A stretch of DNA of 64,000 nt from Anaerolineaceae bacterium UBA5211 (GCA_002412595.1 DHVJ01000050.1:38494-102493); one strand, 5' to 3'. Shown: positions 43,944 to 53,483, counted from the stretch's first letter. Notes: generated by a model not told the origin, from the letters alone. A program made the numbers and translations.

Positions 43944-46088
43944 TCAAACCAGGTTGAAAATCACAGAAACTGGTTGGGGTGCCCCCAGGACCTGTCCTCG
44001 CTTGCCGGGTGAACACCCGCCTACTTCCAGCCGAAATTCACCGGGTTCCAAAGTAAGTCTCCCCTCATCATTGAAGAACGACATCATCTCAGGCGTTATT
44101 GAAAATTCCACCTTTCGGCGCTTTCCTGCGTCAAGCACAATCCGTTTAAATCCAATTAAATGGTGCAAGGGAACGATTGTGGAGGCTTCGAGATCGGTCA
44201 AATAAAATTGAATAACTTCGGCCGCCGCTCGGTCACCGCTGTTTTGCACCATCAAGGTGATATTAAGGGATTCTCCCTGCTCAATATCTTTCTTTTCCAG
44301 GCGCAGGTCTGAATACCCAAATTGACTGTAACTCAACCCAAAACCGAACGGATATAACGGCTCATCTGTCATATAGCGATATGTCCGACCTGCCATATGA
44401 TAATCATCAAATGGCGGGATTTGGTCCAGCGATTTAGGGAATGTCAAAGGCAGTTTACCAGATGGTGAAACATCGCCAAAGAGTACATCAGCTACAGCTT
44501 TACCGCCTTCCATTCCGGGATACCAGACAAAAATGATGGCATCCACCATCTCTTCAACTTCGCCCAATGTAATCGGGCTTCCACCTGTCAAGACAAGCAC
44601 AATCTTTGTACCGGATATTGCCAGCTCTTTTATATAATTGATTTGACTCGCGGGCAGGGAAATGCTGTTGCGATCTCCGTTCTGCGGTGACAGAAGGGAC
44701 TCGCCTTCTTCACCTTCCAAGAAGGAGGAAAATCCGCCGCATACAATTGCCAGATCGGACGATTGCGCCATTCCCGGAGCCCAGGTCTCTTTAATTTCTC
44801 GAGGGTGCTTCAACATTGCGCCGGTGGTGTATTCCATTCCCATCCCTTCCGGAATGCGCCCCGTGATTCCTTCCAACAGCGTAACCATTTGGTTATTGAA
44901 TCCGTAATAATTTCCCAGAAGAACTTCCGTACTGGTCGCGTTGGGGCCAGTGACAAAAATCTTTTTGGTGGACGGTTTAATCGGGAGGATGTTGTTCTTA
45001 TTCTTAAGCAGGATTATTGATTCGATTGCCGTCTGATAGGCTAATTTTCGATGGGCTTCACAACCCACCACCTCAGCCGGGATTGACGTAAACGGAACAT
45101 CTTCAGGTGGATCAAACATGCCAAGTTTAAACCGGGAAAGCAGAGAACGTTCCAGCGCATTGTCCACATCCTCTTCCGTAATTAGCCTCCTTTTAATTGC
45201 TTCCGGGATTTCATCAAAAACATGGTCACAGCCTAAATCACATCCCCGTTTGATTGCCAACGCGGCTGATTCAGCCGCATCTTTGGTTACTTTGTGATTG
45301 AGGTGAAAATCAGAAAGTGCCCAACAGTCAGAAACGTAATGCCCCTGGAAATGCCATTCACCCCGTAAGATATCTCCGATCAGAAGCTTACTTGCACAGC
45401 AGACCTCACCCAGCGTTCGGTTATACGCACCCATCACCGCTTCTACCTTTGCCTCTTGGACCAGTTTTTTAAACGCTGGTAGGTAGGTGTCATATAGCTC
45501 ACGCCTGGTAACGATCGCATTAAAAGTATGACGGTCTTTCTCCGGCCCCGAGTGCACCGCAAAATGCTTGGCGCAGGCAGCGGTTTTTAAATATTTTGGA
45601 TCATCACCCTGCAATCCTTTAACGAAAGCGGAAGCCATCTCTCCAGTTAAAAACGGATCTTCACCCCAAGTTTCCTGCCCTCGTCCCCAGCGGGGATCGC
45701 GAAATATGTTGACATTGGGTGACCAGAAATTCAATCCCTGATATTGGTCGGTATATCCATTTCTCTTCAGTGCCGCGTGATATTTAACCCGCCCTTCGTC
45801 GCCAATAGCAGATGCTACTTTTCGGATCAGATCCTTATCCCAGGTTGCCGCCATACCAATAGCTTGTGGGAAGACAGTTGCGCGTCCATTTCGCGCCACA
45901 CCATGTAGTGCCTCACTCCAGTAGTTGTAAGCAGGGATATTCAAGCGCCGGATACCCTTTGCGGGATGGCTCATTAAGCCCACCTTTTCTTCAAGACTGA
46001 GCTGCCCAACAAGGATTTTTACCCTTTCGTTAAAAGGTAAAGATGTATCAAGATACGATTGTTTATCCGGTTTACCGTTTTCTTTCAT
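43944..46088 (-). CDS. GH3 beta-glycosidase (beta-glucosidase/xylosidase)
   Basis: Family 3 glycoside hydrolase, 714 residues from the ATG at 46088, which has GAGGAG at 6 nt. There is no signal peptide, so it acts in the cytoplasm on imported oligosaccharides. The N-terminal barrel includes YNYWSEALHGVARNG (typical of beta-xylosidase/glucosidase GH3), SPNVNIFRDPRWGRGQETWG, the KHFAVHSGPEKDR loop and the nucleophile Asp in YVSDCWAL. The second alpha/beta domain and a fibronectin III-like C-terminal domain (about 600-714) are present. It is the last gene of the second importer operon. Confidence 0.92.
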   Translation of the reverse strand: MKENGKPDKQSYLDTSLPFNERVKILVGQLSLEEKVGLMSHPAKGIRRLNIPAYNYWSEALHGVARNGRATVFPQAIGMAATWDKDLIRKVASAIGDEGRVKYHAALKRNGYTDQYQGLNFWSPNVNIFRDPRWGRGQETWGEDPFLTGEMASAFVKGLQGDDPKYLKTAACAKHFAVHSGPEKDRHTFNAIVTRRELYDTYLPAFKKLVQEAKVEAVMGAYNRTLGEVCCASKLLIGDILRGEWHFQGHYVSDCWALSDFHLNHKVTKDAAESAALAIKRGCDLGCDHVFDEIPEAIKRRLITEEDVDNALERSLLSRFKLGMFDPPEDVPFTSIPAEVVGCEAHRKLAYQTAIESIILLKNKNNILPIKPSTKKIFVTGPNATSTEVLLGNYYGFNNQMVTLLEGITGRIPEGMGMEYTTGAMLKHPREIKETWAPGMAQSSDLAIVCGGFSSFLEGEEGESLLSPQNGDRNSISLPASQINYIKELAISGTKIVLVLTGGSPITLGEVEEMVDAIIFVWYPGMEGGKAVADVLFGDVSPSGKLPLTFPKSLDQIPPFDDYHMAGRTYRYMTDEPLYPFGFGLSYSQFGYSDLRLEKKDIEQGESLNITLMVQNSGDRAAAEVIQFYLTDLEASTIVPLHHLIGFKRIVLDAGKRRKVEFSITPEMMSFFNDEGRLTLEPGEFRLEVGGCSPGKRGQVLGAPQPVSVIFNLV

Positions 46089-46313
46089 GAACACTCCTCT
46101 ATGTATCAATCCGAAATTGGAAGAACTCCTTTTCGGTGTTTTTTTTACATAAACTTCTTTAATAAAAGTGATTATCCTTTGCCAAGGACCTCTTCTGCTT
46201 CTGTTTTGATGTTACTGAACCGGCTGGATAACGGTGATTTCCAAGAATTCGTTCTTTCTGCTCCGACCAACGCAGCTTTGTTACAGGACCACTCTGCATG
46301 TAAATCCATTCGG

Positions 46314-47183
46314 CTACCCTTTTACCGCACCTGCCGTCAATCCCGAAACGATCTGGCGTTCGGCGAAAAAATAAAAAATGATCGTGGGAATAGCGGATAA
46401 GGCCACAAAAGCCGAAACCAAAGCCAAATCCTGTCCATACTGACCTTGGAACTGCATCGTGCCCAAAGGTAAAGTCCAAAGTTGGTTGCTGTTCAGGACA
46501 ATCAAAGGAACAAGTAGATCATTCCAACTTGCTATCATCACCAGCGCACCAACAGCTGATAGAGAGGGTTTTACCAGCGGCAGCATAATGCGCCAGAAGA
46601 AATCAAAATTCGTACACCCATCCATATATGCTACATCTTGAAGATCAGTTGGCACAGCCGTGAAGAATCCACGTAGTATCATGATATTCCCGGAGAGTTG
46701 AAACGCGATTTGTACCAGGATGACGCCCCATAATTGATCGATCATCGGAATTCCCATAAGTTCTAATTGGCGAAGCACAAAATACACTGGCAGAATTGCC
46801 ACGTTGATGGGAAACATAAGTCCGATTGTGAACAGGTTGAAAAGGAAGTTCTTCCCCCGAAATTGCATCCGTGCGAAAACAAATGCAGCCAAAGCGCAAA
46901 TACTGACTGTCCCGCCTGTGGTTGCAACCATGACAATCAAGCTGTTTTTTAGCATGTTCCAAAAACTGGGCGTGCTCAATATTAAAAGGATATTTTCCCA
47001 ATTGGGTGGATTAGGTATGGAATATGGATGCGAATACATTTGCCCGGTAGTTTTTACACTTCCGAAAAGCAGGATCACAATGGGAATGAAGATCATTATG
47101 GTAGCGCTGATTAGAAATACATAAATGATAATCCTTGGGATGACCTTTTGTATCCAACGTGGAGTAGTAAGGTATTTACCCAT
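46314..47183 (-). CDS. Sugar ABC transporter permease, MalG type (second importer)
   Basis: CUT1 permease of 289 residues with six helices. The EAA-type loop is AYMDGCTNFDFFWRIMLPL (Asp for the usual Glu/Ala start). AAAGGA lies about 8 nt before the ATG and 13 bp separate it from the MalF-type gene. The downstream 225 bp before the GH3 gene contain no recognised gene. Confidence 0.9.
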   Translation of the reverse strand: MGKYLTTPRWIQKVIPRIIIYVFLISATIMIFIPIVILLFGSVKTTGQMYSHPYSIPNPPNWENILLILSTPSFWNMLKNSLIVMVATTGGTVSICALAAFVFARMQFRGKNFLFNLFTIGLMFPINVAILPVYFVLRQLELMGIPMIDQLWGVILVQIAFQLSGNIMILRGFFTAVPTDLQDVAYMDGCTNFDFFWRIMLPLVKPSLSAVGALVMIASWNDLLVPLIVLNSNQLWTLPLGTMQFQGQYGQDLALVSAFVALSAIPTIIFYFFAERQIVSGLTAGAVKG

Positions 47184-47196
47184 GAAAGCGTCCTTT

Positions 47197-48141
47197 CTAT
47201 AACCCGGTAATGTAATCGGGTTTTCTTGTAAGCGCCTGATAGAGCAGGGAAAAGATCATACAGAGGATGAACATAATAATTGCGACCGCAGATCCATAAC
47301 CTAATTGGTAGCGCACGAACCCGAACCGATACATGTAGGTAGCCATGGTTTCACTGGCGTTGACAGGTCCCCCTCTGGTCATCACCCAAACCAAGACAAA
47401 TTGCTGAATTGAACCTAATACGGACATATAAACAGAAGTTTTTATCGTACTTCCCAATAGAGGCAGGGTTATATAAAAGAAATTTTGAATTGAATTAGCA
47501 CCATCGATGCGTGCGGCTTCTTCGATTTCTTTTGGGATATTTTGAAGTCCGGTCAGATACAGCAGCATGTGAAAACCAAAATATTTCCAGGTCAAAGTAA
47601 TGAAGATCGCGAAAATTACAACGTTCATATCCGCTAGCCAGGCAATCGGTTCAAAACCCAGTTGTACCATGATCGAATTTATAAAACCCCTAGTAGGATC
47701 GGCATTATAGAGCAACATCCACATAATTCCGGTATTAACTTCGGAGAGGACATAGGGTAAGAAAAATATTGTACGGAATAAAGAACGTCCAGGTAGATCA
47801 CGCCCTACCAGGACAGCCAATATCAACGCCAAAGGTAACTGTAATCCCAGGGAGAGAGTAATAATGATCAAGACATTTTTGATAGCTTTTAAGAACACCT
47901 CGTCGGTTAGGATCTTTTTATAGTTATCCAGCCCGATATAATCCACTGCCGGTCCAAAACCCTTCCAATCAAATGTGCTGAAATATACCGAACGGAAGAT
48001 GGGATAAATTACAAAAAGCAGGAAAAGGATTAATGCCGGCAGCAAAAATAGGGCAATTACAATTCGATCTTGAGTTCGCCGTCCGTTCATTGTGTTTTTC
48101 GCGAGGTTGAGTTTTTGTTTAGCGACAGGAAGAAATTGCAT
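47197..48141 (-). CDS. Sugar ABC transporter permease, MalF type (second importer)
   Basis: CUT1 permease of 314 residues with six helices and EEAARIDGANSIQNFFYITL as EAA loop. The start at 48141 has AAAGAG upstream; an internal ATG at 48090 is possible. It follows the binding-protein gene across a 169-bp gap that holds a large inverted repeat. Confidence 0.9.
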   Translation of the reverse strand: MQFLPVAKQKLNLAKNTMNGRRTQDRIVIALFLLPALILFLLFVIYPIFRSVYFSTFDWKGFGPAVDYIGLDNYKKILTDEVFLKAIKNVLIIITLSLGLQLPLALILAVLVGRDLPGRSLFRTIFFLPYVLSEVNTGIMWMLLYNADPTRGFINSIMVQLGFEPIAWLADMNVVIFAIFITLTWKYFGFHMLLYLTGLQNIPKEIEEAARIDGANSIQNFFYITLPLLGSTIKTSVYMSVLGSIQQFVLVWVMTRGGPVNASETMATYMYRFGFVRYQLGYGSAVAIIMFILCMIFSLLYQALTRKPDYITGL

Positions 48142-48248
48142 TATTTACTCTTTCTATAAGTTACTGGGAATAGGGTGCAAATGCCATTCCGCTATAAAAC
48201 CTTATGGTCTTCCCATAAAGTTAAATATTCATCAAAAACCAATTGATA

Positions 48249-48305
48249 ATTAGGAGACAGGTGCAATTCAGTCTATTTTGACCGTCATACACCTGTCTCC
48301 CTAAT
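48249..48305 (-). repeat. Long-arm inverted repeat between binding-protein and permease genes
   Basis: On the plus strand, TTAGGAGACAGGTGCA (48250-48264 region) and CACCTGTCTCCCTAA (48290-48304) are inverted copies with one bulge, around a 25-nt loop. On the transcript this forms a stem of about 14 bp without a U-run. It may be a mRNA-stabilising or REP-like element that keeps binding-protein expression above permease expression. Confidence 0.7.
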
Positions 48306-48310
48306 TTTGA

Positions 48311-49660
48311 CTATTTAATTTGTTCTTGTGCACCGGCTTCAATTTCAGCCGCTACATCATCAGCAGTAGCTGTTCCGGCATACAGTTTTTGCACTGCATC
48401 ATTGATAATGCCGCCCATTGCGGAAGGTAATACCTGATCGTAGTACAGTTGAAAGTATTTGGCAGCCGCGAAGCTTTGCTGGACAAGCAGCAGGTTCGGA
48501 TCAGTCAGACCAACCTCGGCACCTTTCACCACCGGAATACCGGTTCCGGACGCACCAATAATCGTTTGGTTCTGCACGTTGGTCAGATATTTGACGAAGT
48601 CGATGGCCTCCGGTTCGGCATCTTTCCCGATCGCGAAGCCATTGCCACCGCCGATGACATCCGTGATAGCACCTGCGCCGCCTTCAACAGTGGGGAAGTT
48701 GAACATACCCAGGTTTGCCACGCCAACGCCATCCGCGCTGTTAGCAGCTTCGACTGAAGGTGCCCATTGGCCCGAAAGTTCCATGGCAGCCTTGCCATTG
48801 CCAAAGGTCGCCTGCATCTCATCATGGGTAGCGCCCAGGTAGCCATCCTGGAAAGGCTCCATGTCTATCAAGTTTTGGAGTTCGACACCGGCCTGTACAA
48901 AAGCCGGGTCAGTGAAAGCACCCGAGCGATCCGCTGCCGCGGTGAAAGCTGCTTCGCCGCCAATGCGGGTGGCAAGATACGACCAGATGTGCATACCGGT
49001 CCATGAGTCCCCTTCGCCCAAGGCGATTGGGGTAATCCCAGCATCTTTCAGCAGCTGAACATCCGTCAGGAATTCAGCCCATGTCTTGGGAGTGTCGGTG
49101 ATTCCGGCTTGGGTAAAGAGATCCTTGTTGTACCACCAGCCGACCATACCCATATCCCACGGCACACCATAATTTTCGCCATCTGAACTAAATACTGCCA
49201 AAGCACCGGGGGCAAATGTATCGCGCCAAGCGCCGCCATCCGCATCCAAATCCGCGGTAATGTCCTTCAGCAGACCGGCATCAATTTGTTCCTTTAAAGT
49301 ACCGCCGCCCCAGCTTTGGAATATATCCGGAACCTCACCAGACTGCATGACCGTTGTGAGTTTGGTCTTAAAGGACTCATTTTCCAGCACAGTGATTTCA
49401 ATGTTCACATTGGGATGATCTGCCATATAATCATCGGCCATCTTTTGCCAATCTGATAAAGCCGGATCCTTGGTTGAAATGTGCCACCAGGTAATGGTAA
49501 CCGGTTCGGCTGCCGCTTCCGCGGGAGCTTCTTCCATCGCAGTGTCGTCCATCGCAGGTTCTTCGGCTGCTGCCTCTGTTGCTGCTGCAGTTCCGCATGC
49601 GGTCAGCATGAAAGTTGCAGCGAGTAATACACTAAGTAATACAAAAATCTTCCGATTCAT
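48311..49660 (-). CDS. Sugar ABC transporter binding lipoprotein (second importer)
   Basis: SBP family 1 protein of 449 residues. The lipobox is MLTAC (Cys22), followed by an Ala/Glu/Met-rich linker similar to that of the first importer. The mature part includes ITWWHISTKDPALSDW and GVPWDMGMVGWWYNKDLF. GGAGG precedes the ATG. The operon with a cytoplasmic GH3 suggests uptake of a beta-linked oligosaccharide such as a cello- or xylo-oligomer. Confidence 0.9.
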   Translation of the reverse strand: MNRKIFVLLSVLLAATFMLTACGTAAATEAAAEEPAMDDTAMEEAPAEAAAEPVTITWWHISTKDPALSDWQKMADDYMADHPNVNIEITVLENESFKTKLTTVMQSGEVPDIFQSWGGGTLKEQIDAGLLKDITADLDADGGAWRDTFAPGALAVFSSDGENYGVPWDMGMVGWWYNKDLFTQAGITDTPKTWAEFLTDVQLLKDAGITPIALGEGDSWTGMHIWSYLATRIGGEAAFTAAADRSGAFTDPAFVQAGVELQNLIDMEPFQDGYLGATHDEMQATFGNGKAAMELSGQWAPSVEAANSADGVGVANLGMFNFPTVEGGAGAITDVIGGGNGFAIGKDAEPEAIDFVKYLTNVQNQTIIGASGTGIPVVKGAEVGLTDPNLLLVQQSFAAAKYFQLYYDQVLPSAMGGIINDAVQKLYAGTATADDVAAEIEAGAQEQIK

Positions 49661-49730
49661 GTTTCTCCTCCAATTTTAGGTGTCAACAAGATATAATAGG
49701 AAAGTGCGGAGAGCACCTCCACACAACAAC

Positions 49731-49787
49731 GCAGGTCTTCTCAAAACGGTCAAAGGTTGAAGAGAAGGCCTGCTTTTATTTTATTTT
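49731..49787 (+). repeat. Inverted repeat upstream of the second binding-protein gene
   Basis: GCAGGTCTTCTC (49731-49742) pairs with GAGAAGGCCTGC (49762-49773) with one mismatch, followed on the plus strand by TTTTATTTTATTTT. It resembles a terminator pointing along the plus strand, where there is no gene to terminate. In the minus-strand transcript it would be a leader or read-through hairpin between the second lacI gene and the binding-protein gene. Confidence 0.55.
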
Positions 49788-49863
49788 GTCCGATTTTCCC
49801 CACCTCCCCTCTTAGTCATTTTACACATCTGTAGTATTTAATAGTCGATTGAAATTAGTTTGC

Positions 49864-50883
49864 CTAATCCCTTTCAGGATTTTCACGGCACGAATTCCGA
49901 ACTACAAGCTGTGTTTGCACTTTCTGAGTTTGATTCTCCAGTGGAATTTCATTAATTATTTGTATTAACATTTGAGTTGCCCCATAACCCTGTTCTGAAA
50001 TGAACTGATCTACCGTGGTCAATCCAAGGTATTTTGATTCGGTTATATTATCGAATCCGACTAACGAAAAATCATCTGGAACGCTAAGTCCCATTTCTTC
50101 TGCAACCCGATATACGCCCATGGCCATTTGGTCATTTGACGCGAAAATCGCTGTTGGCCTATTATTAAGGGAAAGAAGTTGACGTCCGCACGAGACACCT
50201 GTTTCCGTGGTGTAATCTCCATTTGCAATCAATTCCGCATCAATCTGTATCCCCGCTTCTTTTAGAGCATCGCGGTAACCCATTAGACGTCTGTTGGCAC
50301 TTTCCAATTCCGCACGGCCGTTGATATATCCAATTCTTTTATGGCCCAAATCGATGAGATACCGCATTACATCCAACGATCCTTGATAATTGGTTGCGTG
50401 AATAGATGGATAACTTGGATTACTCATCACAGGATCAATAGAGACAATGGGTTTATCAATGTTATATTCGGAAGCGACAGGAGCAACAACAATAACGCCA
50501 TCGGAAATGGATTTTGCTAAAAGCGTAATATATTTTTGCTCTGAAGTTACTCTTCCCCTCTTTCTGACATCACCAGATGTGTAAACCAACAGATCAAAAT
50601 TCGATTCCGCGATGGCCTGGTTTACCCCCTTCATTACTTCAATTGCAAATGGGTAGGCAATATCGGGCATGATCAAACCAATCAGGTTCTTTTTCTGGCT
50701 GCGCATGCTGCGCGCAGCCAGATTGGTGGAATAGCCCAGATCATCAATTACCGACAGTATGTTGTTTTTAGTTTCTTTGGCAACATCCACTTTGCCGTTT
50801 AATACCCGCGAGACAGTCGAAACTGACACGCCGGCTGTCTTTGCAACATCTCGAATTGTGACGGATCGCTTTTCTTGTTCCAT
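49864..50883 (-). CDS. LacI-family transcriptional regulator (second sugar cluster)
   Basis: A 339-residue repressor with helix-turn-helix and hinge (VTIRDVAKTAGVSVSTVSRV and LNGKVDVAKETK) and a sugar-binding effector domain (IFASNDQMAMGVY, LVGFDNITESKYLG). There is no SD upstream of the ATG, and a TATTAT at about 10 nt upstream raises the chance of a leaderless transcript. It precedes the second importer and GH3 genes and probably controls them. Confidence 0.93.
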   Translation of the reverse strand: MEQEKRSVTIRDVAKTAGVSVSTVSRVLNGKVDVAKETKNNILSVIDDLGYSTNLAARSMRSQKKNLIGLIMPDIAYPFAIEVMKGVNQAIAESNFDLLVYTSGDVRKRGRVTSEQKYITLLAKSISDGVIVVAPVASEYNIDKPIVSIDPVMSNPSYPSIHATNYQGSLDVMRYLIDLGHKRIGYINGRAELESANRRLMGYRDALKEAGIQIDAELIANGDYTTETGVSCGRQLLSLNNRPTAIFASNDQMAMGVYRVAEEMGLSVPDDFSLVGFDNITESKYLGLTTVDQFISEQGYGATQMLIQIINEIPLENQTQKVQTQLVVRNSCRENPERD

Positions 50884-50890
50884 TTTTTAT

Positions 50891-50932
50891 AATAACGTTG
50901 CCGGTATCATTACCGGTATCGTTATTGGTATT
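50891..50932. promoter_or_regulatory. Triple 12-bp repeat/operator upstream of the second lacI gene
   Basis: Three tandem 12-bp units GTTGCCGGTATC, ATTACCGGTATC and GTTATTGGTATT occupy 50897-50932. Within them CCGGTA-TCAT-TACCGG (50901-50916) is a perfect inverted repeat. The array lies 13 bp from the start codon, so it is a likely binding site for the LacI protein itself. Confidence 0.6.
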
Positions 50933-50935
50933 ATT

Positions 50936-51355
50936 CCACGTAGGAATGGAAATGTCAACAGTTTTTAAGATTTGAACTTCTTGTTAGGTTTTTCAAAGAA
51001 ACATCAAAGACATTTAAAACCTCTAGACATATGGAGGAGTTCGCTCGGGAGATAAAACGGTACACAAAGTTATTCGTGTATTCCCCACTGAGCAATCTAC
51101 TATCCTGAACTGAAAGAGTCGAACCTGTTTCTCAGAAAAATTGACACATAACCGAATTATTTTTTTCTCAACCAACAATCAATCATCTTTGTCAATGTAT
51201 AATTAAAGTATTAAATATGACTATCCATAAGATTTATTTCTTCTGCGATAAACTCACATATACAACCTATATTAAGAATAAATCTTATTGTATTGATACT
51301 CGAATTAATATAAGTAAATTGTATCCACGAGAAATAGATTTACCAGGACACGGGT
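50936..51355. other. Intergenic region upstream of the GGDEF gene
   Basis: About 420 bp with no supportable gene. A TATAAT at 51198-51203 is a candidate -10 for the diguanylate cyclase gene, leaving a leader of about 145 nt; no convincing -35 is visible. A TTGACA at 51141-51146 has no matching -10. Confidence 0.4.
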
Positions 51356-52807
51356 ATGGTTGCAAAATTTGTTCGCCGAGTATTAGAAAACCGCAATTCC
51401 AGCAACAAAGATGATCGCACATTAATTATCGCAATATTGCTTTTTTCCATTCTTGCTAATTTTGTTTTTATATCTTTCAAAACTGAAACCTTTGTTACCG
51501 TCAGACCTATCCTTATCGTTTTTACAATAATACAAATTATTACCCTGCTATTCGCGTTTTGGAATATTTTGCAGCCTGGCCGCATTATTTTTCCAATAGG
51601 AGGGTTTATTGTTATTACATTGTTGCTCTTAATTGGCGGTATTCATGATGATGCCATTGGTGGTTATTATTTACTACTTATCTTCAGTACTCTTTTACTC
51701 GGTCGAAAGGGATTGAGAATTTTTGCAATATTAAATACAACTACAATTATTGTCATTGGATTTTTAGAAACAAGTGGAAAAATCGTTACTCGTTTTGGTT
51801 CTTTAACTGAACCCTCAATGATCTTTACGAGTGCTTTTTTCATGATTGCCTCATCCCTGACTTTATATTTCTTCATTACACGTCTCACTCGTATGATCGA
51901 AATTGCCCGCAAGAATGAGCAGGAGCAGATAGAAGCAAATCGAGAGCTAAAAGAGTTGCAGGCCGTTCTAGAACAGCGTGTAAAAGACCGCACCGCTGAG
52001 TTGCGGGCACTTTTCGCCTCCATGCAGGATTTAGTGATCGTTTACAATGAGGAAGGTTGTTATCTGAAAATTCTTTCGGCTTCCTCTAATTTATTACTAG
52101 CGCTTCCGGAAGATTTTGTCGGGAAAAACATTCATGAATTTTTTCCTAAAGAAGATGCCGATCGATTTGTTCTTCATATCCAAAACGTCTTACAGACCCA
52201 AAAGACAATTCCTATTGAATACTCAATAGAAATTAACCAACGCAAGGTTTATTTCGATGCTTCTGTATCTCCTTTAAATGATAATTCTGTAATTTGGGTA
52301 GCACGGGATATCACCGATCGTAAGCTAATGGAAGAGGCATCCCATTTTATCGGAACACACGATATCTTGACCAAACTTTATAACCGTACATTTTTTGAGG
52401 AGGAGTTATCCCGTCTGGAGAACAGTCGTTTATTCCCGGTCAGTGTATTAATGATAGATGTGGATGGTCTAAAAATAATAAATGACAACCAAGGTCATTC
52501 AGCCGGAGATGAAATCCTTAGAAGAACAGGTAATGTTCTCTTGAAATCGTTCCGCACCGAAGATATGGTGGCAAGAATTGGGGGGGATGAATTTGTGGTA
52601 GTTTTACCCAAGACCGACGAAAAAGCCGCTGAGAGTGCATTAGAACGGATTGACCATTTTCTGGAGTTGGATAATAAAAACAACTCTAACGAACTAAAAA
52701 TCTCTGTTGGGATTGCAACCTGTTATGAACAAGGTACATTTACGGCTACAGTCAAGCAGGCTGATGATCGCATGTATCAAAATAAGCGATCGAAACGAGG
52801 ATTTTGA
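51356..52807 (+). CDS. Membrane PAS-GGDEF diguanylate cyclase
   Basis: Makes the second messenger cyclic di-GMP. The 483 residues contain an N-terminal membrane part with about six helices (25-180), a coiled coil (about 180-220), a PAS domain (about 220-330) ending in WVARDITDRKLMEEA, and a GGDEF domain (about 340-480). The catalytic motif is RIGGDEF, and RTED five residues upstream matches the RxxD inhibitory site. There is no EAL domain. It stands alone. A class I c-di-GMP riboswitch is present in the same window at 18178-18271, so its product could feed that switch. Confidence 0.92.
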   Translation: MVAKFVRRVLENRNSSNKDDRTLIIAILLFSILANFVFISFKTETFVTVRPILIVFTIIQIITLLFAFWNILQPGRIIFPIGGFIVITLLLLIGGIHDDAIGGYYLLLIFSTLLLGRKGLRIFAILNTTTIIVIGFLETSGKIVTRFGSLTEPSMIFTSAFFMIASSLTLYFFITRLTRMIEIARKNEQEQIEANRELKELQAVLEQRVKDRTAELRALFASMQDLVIVYNEEGCYLKILSASSNLLLALPEDFVGKNIHEFFPKEDADRFVLHIQNVLQTQKTIPIEYSIEINQRKVYFDASVSPLNDNSVIWVARDITDRKLMEEASHFIGTHDILTKLYNRTFFEEELSRLENSRLFPVSVLMIDVDGLKIINDNQGHSAGDEILRRTGNVLLKSFRTEDMVARIGGDEFVVVLPKTDEKAAESALERIDHFLELDNKNNSNELKISVGIATCYEQGTFTATVKQADDRMYQNKRSKRGF

Positions 52808-52863
52808 GCAAAAACTGACTCTTTTTTAAGAACGGCCTATAATTAAATCCGGTTTTAGATTCA

Positions 52864-52898
52864 TACGATGGACCCCTTGCGCGGGGATATAAGTCGTA
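52864..52898 (+). other. Possible structured RNA upstream of ywbE
   Basis: TACGA (52864-52868) and TCGTA (52894-52898) enclose a second stem CCCC/GGGG with loop TTGCGC and asymmetric internal loops. It sits in the 237-bp gap between the cyclase and ywbE, with no T-run. It could be a regulatory hairpin, but no known RNA family is recognised. Confidence 0.25.
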
Positions 52899-53044
52899 AC
52901 TTACACATTTAGATGAGAAAGAATCCTGTTTAGTGATGATTTATCATTCTTAAAAGAATTGAGCTTTTCCAAAATTAACTGACTGATCTTATATTTTGTT
53001 TTTCACTTTCAGAATAAAAACAAAACGTGAAAGGTAATGAATAA

Positions 53045-53251
53045 ATGAGTACTATCCCTCGTAATCAAATTAAAATTGGACAGCGAGTTCGAATTGTATT
53101 AAAAGCAGATCAAAGAACAGGCAAATTGACAGAAGGAATTGTGAAAGACCTTTTGACAAAATCCAGCACGCATCCCCATGGCATCAAGGTTCGTCTGGAA
53201 AATGGCCAGGTAGGCAGGGTTAAAGAGTTGGTAGGAGAAACGAACAACTAA
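53045..53251 (+). CDS. ywbE: YwbE family protein (DUF2196)
   Basis: A 68-residue protein that matches the YwbE family along its whole length: IKIGQRVRIVLKADQRTGKL, then TEGIVKDLLTKS-STHPHGIKVRLENGQVGRVK. The fold is a small basic beta-barrel, and the biochemical function of the family is unknown. A weak purine-rich SD (GTGAAAGG) lies before the ATG. No operon partner is evident. Confidence 0.9.
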   Translation: MSTIPRNQIKIGQRVRIVLKADQRTGKLTEGIVKDLLTKSSTHPHGIKVRLENGQVGRVKELVGETNN

Positions 53252-53372
53252 GCAATTTATTCCTTGCCGATAAACTATCTGAGTTCATCCGATTAATTTT
53301 TTTTTAGTTTTTATCAGTGTCTATTTGTGGCAAAAATAAGTGCCTTTGTAAATCGATTGCCGCAATTCACTT

Positions 53373-53400
53373 TAAAACAAAAGAGCCTCTTACGAGGCTC
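53373..53400 (-). terminator. Terminator of tRNA-His
   Basis: GAGCCTC (53383-53389) and GAGGCTC (53394-53400) form a perfect 7-bp stem with a 4-nt loop. Read on the minus strand it is followed by TTTTGTTTT, so it ends the tRNA-His transcript. Confidence 0.9.
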
Positions 53401-53410
53401 CAAGTGTCTG

Positions 53411-53483
53411 GGTGGCTGACGGGGGTCGAACCCGCAACATCTTGATCCACAGTCAAGCACTCTGCCATTGAGCTACAGCCACC
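53411..53483 (-). tRNA. tRNA-His (anticodon GTG)
   Basis: On the minus strand the cloverleaf has an acceptor arm GTGGCTG/CAGCCAC with the extra 5' G (position -1) facing C73, which is the identity mark of tRNA-His. The anticodon loop CTGTGGA contains GTG, and the T-arm is GGGTTCGACCC. CCA is not encoded. The hisS gene for its synthetase lies about 650 bp away on the same strand. Confidence 0.96.

Noticed and set aside
50897..50932. Tandem repeat considered as a CRISPR remnant
   Set aside because: Units are 12 bp, contiguous, without spacers, and there are no cas genes; it fits an operator array.
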